A DNA stretch of 64,000 bases, taken from contig CAVPDZ010000007.1 in the NCBI GenBank assembly GCA_963702755.1, positions 62,001 through 126,000 of the forward strand, read 5' to 3'. This document shows, piece after piece, positions 51,073 to 60,489 of the stretch. Made by a program: the position numbers and the translations under genes. Under the pieces are notes generated by a model. It was not told the origin of the DNA. It made no database searches and saw nothing but the letters and a program-made list of their open reading frames with translations. The stretch comes from JAJPKK01 sp963702755. Lineage in GTDB: Bacteria > Pseudomonadota > Alphaproteobacteria > Rhizobiales > Xanthobacteraceae. Positions within the stretch are counted from its first letter, which is position 1; each line of letters opens with the position of its first letter.

Positions 51073-52891
51073 GCCTCGACGCCATCACCATCGAAATCCT
51101 GCGCAACAAGATCGCAAGCCTCGTCGAGGAAATGCACTATCATTTCTATCGCTCGGGCTACTCCACCATCATCCGCGAATCGCGCGATTTCTCCTGCGTG
51201 ATCCTCGATCGCGACGGCCGGCTCATCGTCGCGCCGCCGATGTTCTTCCACGCCCCCGTCTATCGCCACCTCGTCGCCCGCATCCTCGCCCAATACGGCG
51301 CGCCTTCTGATCACCCTCCCCTGGAGGGGGAGGGTCGGGCCGCCGTAGGCGGTCCGGGGTGGGGTGACGGCGGTGCCGCGAGCGCAGCCGCCGACATTCG
51401 TTGCACCGCTCTCACCCCCTCCCCGCCCGCCCTTCGCGGCGCGACCTCCCCCTCCAGGGGGAGGTGAACGGCATCCGCGATGGCGACGTGTTCGTCTCCA
51501 ACCACCCGTACGAAGGCGGCCTGCCGCATGTGTCGGACATGGCGTTCGTCGCGCCGGTGTTCGCCGACGGCAAGCTCGTGGCGTTCGCCGGCTCGATCGC
51601 GCACAAGGCCGACCTCGGCGGCACCGTGCCGGGCTCGACCTCGGCCAATGCCACCGAGATGTATCAGGAAGGCTTGCTGATCCCGCCGATCCGCATCTGG
51701 GACGCGGGCCGGCCGCTGCCCGACATCGAGCGCCTCATTCTCGGCAACAGCCGCCAGCCGGCGCTGGTGCGCGGCGACATGCAGGCGCAGATCGCGGTGA
51801 CGCAGATGGGAGCGGCGCGCGTGCGCGACCTGTGCGCGCGGTTCGGCGCGGCGACCGTGTGCGAGGCGTTCGCTGCGATCCTCAAGGGCGCCGCGGACGA
51901 ACTGCGCGCGGCGATCGCGGCGCTGCCGCCCGGGCAGGCCTCGGCCGAAGGCGTCCTCGACAGCGACGGCGTCGTGGTCGACCGGCCGATCAAGCTTGCG
52001 GTCACGGTGACGATCGCCGACGGCATCGCAACCTTCGATTTTTCGAAGAGCGCTCCGCAGGCGAGCGGACCGGTGAATCTGCGGCCGTCGATGGTCGAGG
52101 CCTGCGTGTTCTATTGCCTGATCGGCTGCCTCGGCCCGCGCATCGCCTACAACGACGGCATGCGCGACGTGATGCGGCTCGTGCTCGCGCCGCGCACCAT
52201 CACCAATGCCGAGCCGCCGGCGTCGGTTTCGAACTACCAGATGGTCAATCTGAAGCTCGTCGACGTGATCCTGGAAGCGCTGTCGCAGTTCCGGCCCGCG
52301 CGCGCCATCGCCAATGCGGGCTCATCGAGCGCGCTCAGCATCGCGTGGCGCAACGTCCGCGCCGGTCACTCCGCCGTGCAATACGAGATCATCGGTTCGG
52401 CCTACGGCGGCGGCATGGGCCACGACGGCACCTCGGCGACGGCGACCCACCTGAGCAACCTGCACGTCACGCCGATCGAAATCCTCGAATCCGAGTATCC
52501 GTGCCGGATCACGCGCTTCGAGCTGGTGCCGGACAGCGGCGGCGCCGGCCGCTGGCGCGGGGGTCTGAGCATGCAGCGCGAATACGAGTTGCTGGCGGAC
52601 GCGACGGTGGTGCGGCGCTTCGACAAAGCGCGCTTCCCGCCGCAAGGCCTCGCCGGCGGACGCGCCGGCGGACCGGCGCGCTTCGTGGTGCGGCTCGGCG
52701 CCGCGGACGAGATCGAGGCGCCGGTGTCGGGCCGCTATGATATGAAGGCCGGCGAGCGTTTCCTGCTGCAATCGGCCGGCGGCGGCGGCTACGGCGACCC
52801 GCGCGAGCGCGATCCCGCAGCCATCGCGAGCGACATCGCCGAAGGCTATGTTTCGCCCGCAGGCGCACAGAAGGACTACGCGGCGAAGTGA
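51069..52891 (+). CDS. hyuB: hydantoinase-family protein, subunit B, interrupted by a palindromic element
   Basis: The B partner of HyuA. The N-terminal part begins MSLDAITIEILRNKI and ends LARILAQYGAPSD at about 51313. Copy E of the CCCTCCCC palindrome (51314-51464) follows. The conserved protein resumes after it at DGDVFVSNHPYEGGLPHVSD and runs normally to 52891, including GSTSANATEMY and FELVPDSGGAGRWRGG. The first frame stops at 51465-51467, and the second part is in a different frame (net shift of two). As given the gene is broken, or the element is read through with further indels. Overlaps hyuA by four bases. Confidence 0.85.
51314..51464. repeat. CCCTCCCC...GGGGAGGG palindrome, copy E, inside hyuB
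   Basis: A 151-base element with the same start (CCCTCCCCTGGAGGGGGAGG) and overall layout as copy A at 36722, ending CCCCTCCAGGGGGAGG. It sits between two conserved blocks of HyuB. Confidence 0.9.
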
Positions 52892-52905
52892 CCAGAGCAA
52901 TGCTT

Positions 52906-52996
52906 CGTAGGGTGGGCAAAGCGCGGGCTTGTCCGCGCGTGCCCACGTTTGAGCCGCGGTCGGCGCCGCGGTGGGCACGCTTCGCTTTGCCCACCG
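52906..52996. repeat. interspersed palindrome (CGTAGGGTGGGCAAAGCG family), copy 1
   Basis: Starts CGTAGGGTGGGCAAAGCGCG and ends with the inverse GCACGCTTCGCTTTGCCCACC. The other copy is at 58157-58243. It lies between hyuB and the receptor gene, just upstream of where the receptor's signal peptide should begin. Confidence 0.88.
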
Positions 52997-53146
52997 AAAT
53001 AACGCCGCTTGCAGTCAGAACTCGCGCGCCCGATGCATTCCGCAGTTGTCCAAGCGTCGCCCTAGCGCCATCGAGCCGCGCTTCGCGCATCGTCGGCGGT
53101 CGCGTCGCGCCGGGCCGCGGCGCAGGAGCCGTATCCTGCGCGCACC

Positions 53147-54025
53147 GTGCGGATCATCGTCCCGTCGGCCGGCGGCTCGACCACCGATACGCTCGCGCGC
53201 ATCGTGGCGGATCAATTGAACCACCGATGGGGCAAGCCGGTCGTCGTGGAGAACATCAGTGGCGGCGGCATGGTGGTCGGCGCGACGCAGGCGTTTCGCG
53301 CCGCGCCCGACGGGTACACCTTGCTCGTGAGCCCGCCCGCGCCGATCACGCTCAACCATCTGCTCTATCGCGATCTCGGCTACGATCCGCTGCAGTTCGT
53401 GCCGGTGGCGCTGCTCGCCCGCGTGCCGAACGCGCTCGTGGTGCGCCGCGACTTGCCGGCGGCGAATCTCACGGCGCTGATCGCCTACGCCAAGGCGCAT
53501 CCGGACACGCTAACCTACGGCTCGCAGGGGGCAGGCTCGACCGCGCATCTCTCGGCGAGCCAACTCGAAGGGCTCGCCGGCATCAAGATGGTGCACGTGC
53601 CTTACCGCGGCGCGGTCGCGGCACTGAACGACGTCATCGCCGGCCACATCGACATGTTCTTCGACACGCTCACGACGTCGGTGCCGGTCTACCGCGGCGG
53701 GCAGGTGAAAATCCTGGGTGTCGGCAGCGCCGAGCGGGCGCCGATCGTGCCGGAGGTGCCGACGCTCGCCGAGTCCGGGCTGCCGGGCTTCCGCTCGGTC
53801 ACCTGGTTCGCTCTCGTCGCGCCGCCGGCGACGCCATCTGCGCTCGTGGATCGAATCAACGGCGACATCGTCGACCTGCTTCGACGGCCGGAGGTGGCGG
53901 CCCGCCTCGCCACGCTTACCCTTGAGCCGATGATCGGCACGCCGGCCGACGCCGCGGCCTTCTTCGCCGAAGAGACGCGGCTGTGGGGCAAGGTGATCGC
54001 GGACGCCAACATTAAGGTGGAATAG
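53147..54025 (+). CDS. tripartite tricarboxylate transporter receptor (TctC/Bug family), N-terminus unclear
   Basis: About 292 residues of a Bug-type periplasmic binding protein: VRIIVPSAGGSTTDTLARI at the start, GYTLLVSPPAPITLN, then the ligand loop YGSQGAGSTAHLSA and VPYRGAVAALNDVIAG. These proteins bind carboxylates or related small molecules. The mature N-terminus AQEPYPART is readable just upstream in the same frame, but there is no start codon, and a TAG lies at 53063-53065, so the signal peptide is missing or frameshifted. GTG 53147 is only the first possible start. No TctA/TctB membrane genes are adjacent. It follows hyuB. Confidence 0.82.
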   Translation: MRIIVPSAGGSTTDTLARIVADQLNHRWGKPVVVENISGGGMVVGATQAFRAAPDGYTLLVSPPAPITLNHLLYRDLGYDPLQFVPVALLARVPNALVVRRDLPAANLTALIAYAKAHPDTLTYGSQGAGSTAHLSASQLEGLAGIKMVHVPYRGAVAALNDVIAGHIDMFFDTLTTSVPVYRGGQVKILGVGSAERAPIVPEVPTLAESGLPGFRSVTWFALVAPPATPSALVDRINGDIVDLLRRPEVAARLATLTLEPMIGTPADAAAFFAEETRLWGKVIADANIKVE

Positions 54026-54183
54026 CGGTCAGCTTTCGCCCACGGCGAGCCACATTCTTCAGACATCGAAGCGGTGCGCCGAAATTTCTCGCGGCGCGAT
54101 TTGCGCCGGCACAATTGCTCACCGTGCTCGCGCATTTTTTCGCAAGAACCAACGACAATGAGGATCAAGAAGGGATTCTGCGT

Positions 54184-56245
54184 ATGAACAACACCCGTGC
54201 GCTCCGATTTTCGCGCCTGCTGCTTTCAACCGCCGTGCTCGTCTGCGCCTTCAGTGCGCGCGCCGATGAGCTTCCGCTCACCCGCGTGGTGCTCTCGACG
54301 TCCGGCGTCGCCCAGTTCACCCATGCGGGGCGCGTGACGCCGCGATCATCGGTCGATCTTGCGGTTCGGCTCGACCAGGTCGACGACATTCTCAAGAGCC
54401 TGACCGTATTCGACCGCGAAGGCGCCATCGGCGCCGTCAGCCTGCCCGGCAAAGCGCCGCTGACGGAGCTGTTTCGCGATTTGCCGTTCGGCCCCGAGGC
54501 ACTCGATTCGCCGCGCGCGCTGCTCAACGCGCTGGTCGGCAGCGAGATCGAAATCGCCGGCCAGGTCACCGCGAAGGGGCGCGTCTTCAAGGTCGAAGAT
54601 GAGGAGGTCGCGCTGCCGGACAAAGGCGGCACCGTCACGCGCCATCGCCTGACGCTGATGACCGATCGCGGCCTCGTGCAGGCCATTCTCGAGGACGTCA
54701 CGGCGCTGCGCTTTTCCGATCCGCAGGCCAAGGCGCAGGTGGAGCGCGCGCTCACCGGTCTCACCGAAAACCGCGCCAAGGAGCGGCGCAGCCTGTCGAT
54801 CGGATTCCTCGGCGAGGAGCCGCGCAACGTCGCCATCAGCTACATGGTCGCCGCGCCGATCTGGAAGACCGCGTATCGCCTGGTGCTTCCCAAGGACGGC
54901 GGCAACGCCCGCCTGCAAGGCTGGGCGGTGCTGGAAAATCTGACCGGCGGCGACTGGCAGGACATCGAGCTTGTCCTCGTGTCGGGCAATCCGGTGGCGC
55001 TTCGCCAGCCGCTCTACACCGCGTTTTTCGCCGACCGTCCCGAAATTCCGGTGGTCGCTGCGACCCGGATCGTGCCCCGCACCGACGATCAGGAGGAGGC
55101 GCCGATCATGGCTCACGGGCGGACCGCGGCAAAAGCTGCGGACGTGGCGGCGCGGTTCGTCGCCCGGCTCGGTGCAACAAGCTCAAATCGCGGCGCAGCG
55201 TCCGGCCGCACCCCTTGCGGCGGCACCACCGCCCGCGAGTCTCGGCTCCGCGGTGAATGCCGCCGAGGCCGAGGAAGCATCGACGCAATTGCTCTACCGG
55301 TTCCCCGCCAAGATATCCCTCGCGACCGGACACACCATGATGGTGCCGTTCGTCGATCGCGAGATCGTCGCGGCGCGAACGTGGATCTATCAGCCCGGAA
55401 CGTCCGCGCGTCATCCGCTCGCCGCCGTGCGCGTGCGCAACGACGGCGACAGCGGCCTGCCGCCCGGCATCGTGACCGCCTACGAGTCCGTCAACGGCGG
55501 CAACGCCAATTTCGTCGGCGACGCCGAGCTGCCGCTGCTGTCGAAGGGCACGTTCAAGTTCGTGACCTTTGCGCTCGACGCGAAGACCGACATCCGGCGC
55601 GACGACAAAGGCGTGGTTCGCACTCAGCTCGGCCAGGCGGTCAACGGCACGCTGACGCTGACCACACGCTCGCGGCGTTCGATCAGCTACGAAATCACCG
55701 CGCCCGCCGACGAGGATCGTCAGATCGTGATCGAGGAAGGGCGGGCGGAAGGCTGGAAGCCGGCAGCTGAGATAACCGGCGTCGAGGAGACGCCGACGCA
55801 ATTTCGCTATGCGGTGACGGCGCCGAAGGGCCAGAAGACCAAGGCCAACCTGGTGCTCGAGCGCATCGACAGCCAGACCGTGGTGCTGACGACGCTTGCG
55901 GCCGAGGACATGCTGACGCGCATTCGCGGCCTCCAGAACGAAAGCGCGGCGCTCAAGGACACCGTCGCCAAGCTCAGCGCGATCGTGAACGACATCAGCA
56001 TGGCACGCACCAGCCGGACGCAGCTCGACGCCGAACGCAAGAAGATCGTCGAAGACCAGAACCGCATCCGGCAGAACCTGCAGTCGGTCGGCCAGGGCTC
56101 CGACCTCGGCCGCCGCTATCTCGACACGCTGAAATCCCAGGAGGATCGCCTCACCGAAATCGATAAGGCCGACGCCAAGCTCGAAAGCGACATCGCCGCG
56201 AAGCGCCAAGCCGCAGCCGATCTCGCCCGGCGGCTGACGTTGTAG
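54184..56245 (+). CDS. DUF4139-domain (mucoidy-inhibitor MuiA-like) exported protein, frameshifted near 55165
   Basis: About 686 residues after repair. The signal peptide ends near FSARADE. The mature part has a DUF4140/DUF4139-type beta-rich region (VVLSTSGVAQFTHAGRV; YMVAAPIWKTAYRLVL) and a C-terminal coiled coil (DTVAKLSAIVNDISMARTSR ... LTEIDKADAKLESDIA). An extra base between about 55145 and 55180 breaks an Ala-rich linker. Family members in eukaryotes and bacteria have no clear biochemical role; the name MuiA comes from a mucoidy phenotype. GAAGGG precedes the ATG. It stands alone. Confidence 0.8.
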
Positions 56246-56256
56246 TTAGCGCGCCA

Positions 56257-56358
56257 GTCATTCCGGGGCCGAGCGAAGCGAGGCAGCCCGGAATCCATGA
56301 ACACGGACCGAGGAGTATGGATTCCGGGCTGCCGAGCTGCGCTCGGCCCCGGAATGAC
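56257..56358. repeat. interspersed palindrome (CGTCATTCCGGGG family), copy 2
   Basis: Same layout as 32423-32528: GTCATTCCGGGGCCGAGCG, inner ATCCATGA / GTATGGATTCCGGG and the closing inverse GGCCCCGGAATGAC. It lies between the convergent DUF4139 and amidohydrolase genes and could serve as a bidirectional hairpin. Confidence 0.88.
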
Positions 56359-56381
56359 CAGCAAATGATGTGGCGTCGCCG

Positions 56382-58138
56382 TTACTTCGGCAGCACCAAT
56401 TCGTTGATGGTGTTCGATGTGCCGCCCTCCGGCGGCGGATTGAACACGCTCACCGCAATGGCGCGATAGCCGATGACGGCGACGTTCTGGGCGGGGCCGG
56501 GCGCGCGATAAGGATCGGGCGTCGCGCGCGCAACAGCGCTCGCCGGAAGCTCGAACTCCAGTCGCCGCGGATTGCGGAAGATCGTCTTGACCGAGATGCC
56601 GTCGACCCGCACCAGACGATGACGTCGTGAAGCCGCTTCCCTCCAGCGCGATGCGCGTGGACGGGCGAGCCTTCCTTCACGCTGCTCGGCTCGATCGCGC
56701 TGATCACCGGCGCAAAGGTTGACGCAGCAATCGCGGTCGCCGGCTTCAACAGCGTGACGTATTCGGGATGATAGCCGAGCTCGATCCAGCGGCCGTTCTT
56801 CATCACCCGCTCGATCTTCTTCGTGTTCGAGATGTTGGTCAGTCGGATCGGCGCTGATGACGACGAGATCGGCAAAATTTCCGGCGCGGATCGAGCCGAT
56901 CTTGGCGCGCCCGCGGGCGCCGTTCTTGCCCTCCAGCAATTCGGCCGACCATGAGGTCGACGCCTTGATCGCCTGCATGGGCGTGAGCCCCGCCTCGGCG
57001 ACCAGCGTCTCCATCTCGTGATGCTGGCTCAGGCCCGGCGTTCCGCCGGCAATGGTGTCGGTGCCGGCCTGGATCTTGCCGCCCGCCGCAATATAGGCCC
57101 GCGTCAGACTCGAGCACGTTGCGATATCCGGCTTCGAACTCCTTGCGATCGTCCGGCTGCAAGCGAACGATCCACGGCATGTTCTCGTAGCGCGAGGAGA
57201 AGTTCTTGATCTGCCGCTGCACGGCGAGAATGTCGTCCATCACGTTCCGCGGAAAATAGACGAGGTCCGGGTTGCTCAGCGTGCGATAGTCCTCCAACTC
57301 GCGCTCGGCGGCGCGCTTGCTCAAGCCGCCCCACTCGTAATGCAGCGTCGGATTGAGATAGGCGCCGCGCCGGACCGCATCCGTGATCATCGGCTGGACG
57401 CGCTTTTGATCGGTGAGGAACGTCGCCCAGGTCAGGTACTTGCCCTGGCGAAACGCGCGAAGCTCGTCCGGCGTCATCAGCGCCTCGCTGAACCCCCAAA
57501 CGTGCTCGATGATGTCCATGCCGTCGCGCACCGAGCCGGGCGCGTTGTCGGTGTGGCCGAAGACGAGAAAGCCCGCCTTGTGCGCCTCTTCCGCCGCGAG
57601 TGCGTAGTTGTGGGAGAGCCGGTCGTTGTATTGCGGGAACCACGCGATATCGGGTTCGTTCTGCAGCCAACTGCGGATCGCCTCACGCACCTCGGCCTCA
57701 GACGAGGCGTCGTTGAAGGTGAAGCGGCCGCCGGTGTGGAAGAACCGCGGCAGATCGACGGCATCCTGGCTCTTTGCCCGCAGCGCCTTGGGCGTGTTGC
57801 CGAGCGCCATCACGGAGGTCACGCCGTGATTGACGTAGAGCTCGCCCATGTACTCTTCCCAGTGCACATGGGAATCGAACAAGCCCGGAATGATGAACTT
57901 TCCGGTGAGGTCGATCACCTGTGCGCCCGGCGGGCGCTGGCGCGTCACCCGGCAGCACGTCGCGGATCGTATTGCCCTCGATCACGATCGAGCGGTTTTG
58001 CAACGGCGCGTCCGCGAGGCCGTCGATGATCGTCGCGCCCCTGATGACAAGCGTTGAGGGTGCCTGCGCGTGACCCGGCGTGAGCGCGGCCAACGCCAGG
58101 ACGCCGCCGACGAGAAGGCCAGAGAGAAGACTGCGCAT
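56382..58138 (-). CDS. exported amidohydrolase with C-terminal IPT/TIG-like domain, five frameshifts
   Basis: About 583 residues after repair. A signal peptide (MRSLLSGLLVGGVLALAAL, cleavage near GHAQA) precedes a metal-dependent amidohydrolase: FIIPGLFDSHVHWEE (metal His pair), FGHTDNAPGS, and the late AGTDTIAGG aspartate. From about residue 480, AIEPSSVKEGSP ... LEGSGFTTSSLVRVDG is a typical IPT/TIG beta-sandwich, rare on such enzymes. Extra bases near 57950, 57108, 56843, 56661 and 56616 interrupt conserved blocks. GGGAG precedes the ATG. It is in line with the upstream metallo-beta-lactamase gene, with a palindrome (58157-58243) between. Substrate unknown. Confidence 0.82.
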
Positions 58139-58156
58139 CTTCAAAACTCCCGGAAA

Positions 58157-58243
58157 CGTAGGGTGGGCAAAGCGAAGCGTGCCCACCGCTCGACTGGAAC
58201 ACGTGGGCACGCGCGGACAAGTCCGCGCTTTGCCCACCCTACG
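58157..58243. repeat. interspersed palindrome (CGTAGGGTGGGCAAAGCG family), copy 2
   Basis: CGTAGGGTGGGCAAAGCGAA and the inverse GCGCTTTGCCCACCCTACG. It lies in the gap between the metallo-beta-lactamase stop and the amidohydrolase start, within a likely operon. Confidence 0.9.
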
Positions 58244-58287
58244 ATGGTCATCGGATGGGCGACCACGCCGGCGCCCCCCCGACACGT

Positions 58288-59203
58288 TCAATCGTGATTG
58301 CGGAACGAGTTGTAGACGTTGCGCGTGAAGATCGTGCTGGTCCCAAGCCCCTGCGCCGCAGCCCATCTTGGCATCGAGATCGGCGAGCGGCTTGGCCGCG
58401 AGCACATCCTGCTCGCTCTTGCCTTCGTCGTATAGCTTCTTCACGCGGTCGCGCGCCGTGACCAGCATGTCGTGGAATTCCTGCAGGTTCGCCTTGGTCG
58501 CAAGCCCGCCATGGCCGGGCACGATCTTGGTGCTGTCGTTCGCCGTCTTGAGGTAGCGCTCGCTCGCGAGGATCATGCCGTCGATGCCGCCGCCATTGCC
58601 CCAATCGATATTGGGATAGTTCCGCGTGAAGGTGTCGCCGAGCGCGAGCACGTTGGCATCGGGGAAATAGATCCAGCTGTCGCCGTCGGTGTGCGCATTG
58701 ATCACGTGATTGACCTGGGCGACGCGGCCGCCGACCTCAACCTTCGTGCCGCCGACCTGATAGGTGTCGGTCGGAAGTCCGGCCGGATCGATCGGCGGCA
58801 CCTTGTTGCCCGTCAGCGGGTTGGTGGTACCCGCGGCGAGGCGGACGCGGATGTTGTCGTGCGCGACGATCGTTGCGCCGTCCTTGTGGAAGGCTGCGTT
58901 CCCGCCGATGTGATCCGGATGATAGTGGGTGTTGATCACGTATTTGATCGGCAGCGGCGACAGCTTCTCGACCGCCGCCTTGATCTTGTCGTGGAGCGGC
59001 GCGAACTGGGTATCGACCATGATGATGCCGTCGGTCCCGACCGCGACGGTGATGTTCCCGCCCTGGCCTTCCAGCATGTAGGTCTTGTTGCCGAGATCGG
59101 TGGTCTTGATCTCCACCTTGGAGAAATCCGGCTGCTGCGCGTTGGCCGCGCCGGCAAACAGCACGGCGGCGCCGGCGAGAGCGGCGATCGTAATCCGTTT
59201 CAT
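58288..59203 (-). CDS. exported metallo-beta-lactamase-fold hydrolase, frameshifted near 58347
   Basis: About 304 residues after repair. The signal peptide ends near GAANAQQ. The zinc site is THYHPDHIGG (HxHxDH), with later ligands in INAHTDGDSW and GDTF and VPGHG, as in the B3/quinoprotein-relay-like group of periplasmic hydrolases. An extra G near 58347 breaks GCGAGLGTSTIFTRNVYNSFRNHD, which is the true C-terminus. GGGAGGA precedes the ATG. Probably co-transcribed with the amidohydrolase; the substrate is unknown, an ester or lactone being plausible. Confidence 0.87.
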
Positions 59204-59561
59204 GATGTAGTCCTCCCTTGATGACCCAAACACCTTCAAAGCACCTCGACCGGTTTGCGGGCGGGGTTGAGTTCCCCGAAGTGTTGGTGGGTTGATCGAG
59301 GCGCCAAGTGCATTCCAAGTGCACAGGCGGCACTGCGCAAAGCGTACATCGCCCGCGGCACGCGAGAAAGAGGCAAATCCGCAGAGCAGATGCCGCCGCG
59401 TTCCTCCAAGCCGAGGAAATTAAATCGATGCGCGAAAGTGAACGGAGCCGTTGAGTCCCGCCGGCAAATAGGGTTTGCTGATACACGTATGGGTTGACCG
59501 TACCCGATCAGAAGCGCGCGCGATCAAGTGCGCGACGCGCCGCGGCCTAGGGAGGACTGGA
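59204..59561. promoter_or_regulatory. divergent promoter region between metallo-beta-lactamase and GQW protein 2
   Basis: About 358 bases with no gene. It includes a direct repeat CAAGTGCATTC / CAAGTGCACAG (about 59307-59329) and TTGACC near 59495 with no good -10. It must hold the promoters of both divergent genes; no operator is called. Confidence 0.35.
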
Positions 59562-60459
59562 ATGCGCTCTCGTGACGGGATCATTGCGACCGTGCTCGCG
59601 GCAACACTCGCGCTTCTCATGGGCGGCCTCGCCATCGCCGAGGACGGCAAATATCCCGATCTGCGGGGTCAATGGCGGCGCTTCAACAATGTCGGCCTTT
59701 TCGCCGGCGGCGCCGGCGGTCTTCGCTACGATGAAAGCGGCCCGCCCTCGACGGCTCCCGACCTCGGCCAGCGACCGCCCCTGACGCCGGAATACCAGGC
59801 GATCTATCAGACGAACCTCGCGGACATGGTCCAAGGCGGCCAGGGCGTCGACCCGACCTATTCCTGCGTGTCGCCGGGCATGCCCAGAAGTCATGATCGG
59901 CTACTCGCCGCTGGAGTTCGTGGTCACGCCGGAAGCGACCTACGTCCTCTCCGAGCGCGACCACGATCATTTCCGGCGCATCTACACCGACGGCCGCGAC
60001 TTTCCCTCCAACATGGCGCTGGAGCCGCAATTCCTCGGCTACTCCGTCGGCAAATGGATCGATGAGGATGGCGACGGCCGCTACGACATGCTGACGATCG
60101 AAACACGCGGCTTGAAGGGACCGCGCGTGTTCGATGCGACCGGCATGCCGCTTCACGCCGACAACGAGACCATCATCAAGGAGCGCTTCTATCTCGATAA
60201 GGCCGACAAGAATCTGCTGCATGTCGACATCATCACCATCGACCATGCGCTGACCCGGCCGTGGGAAGTGCGTAAGCTGTTCCGGCGCTTCGTGAGCGAC
60301 CAGCCGGTGTGGTTCAAACACAGCGTGTGCGGCGAGGGCAACGTCCATGTCGGCATCGGCAAGGAAGTCTACTTCCTCAGTGCCGACGGCCTGCTGATGC
60401 CCGCGGTGAGGGACCAGCCGCCGCCGGACCTGCGCTATTTCAGGCACTACGAGCGCTGA
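59562..60459 (+). CDS. exported protein of unnamed family (GQW/DEDGDG protein 2), frameshifted near 59889
   Basis: About 298 residues after repair, paralogue of the 43346 gene. The signal peptide ends near GLAIAED; the mature start YPDLRGQWRRF matches YPNLKGQW. The shared core GKWIDEDGDGRYD, DHALTRPWEV and the end PPPDLRYFRHY are all present. The EF-hand-like DEDGDG loop and a cysteine (HSVCGEGN) recur. An extra A near 59889 breaks GMPRVMIGYSPLEF. AGGGAGG precedes the ATG. Followed after 30 bases by an MFS gene, mirroring the first copy. Family unknown to me by name. Confidence 0.72.
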
Positions 60460-60489
60460 TCGACTGCAATCGCGGACGGAAGATCGACC

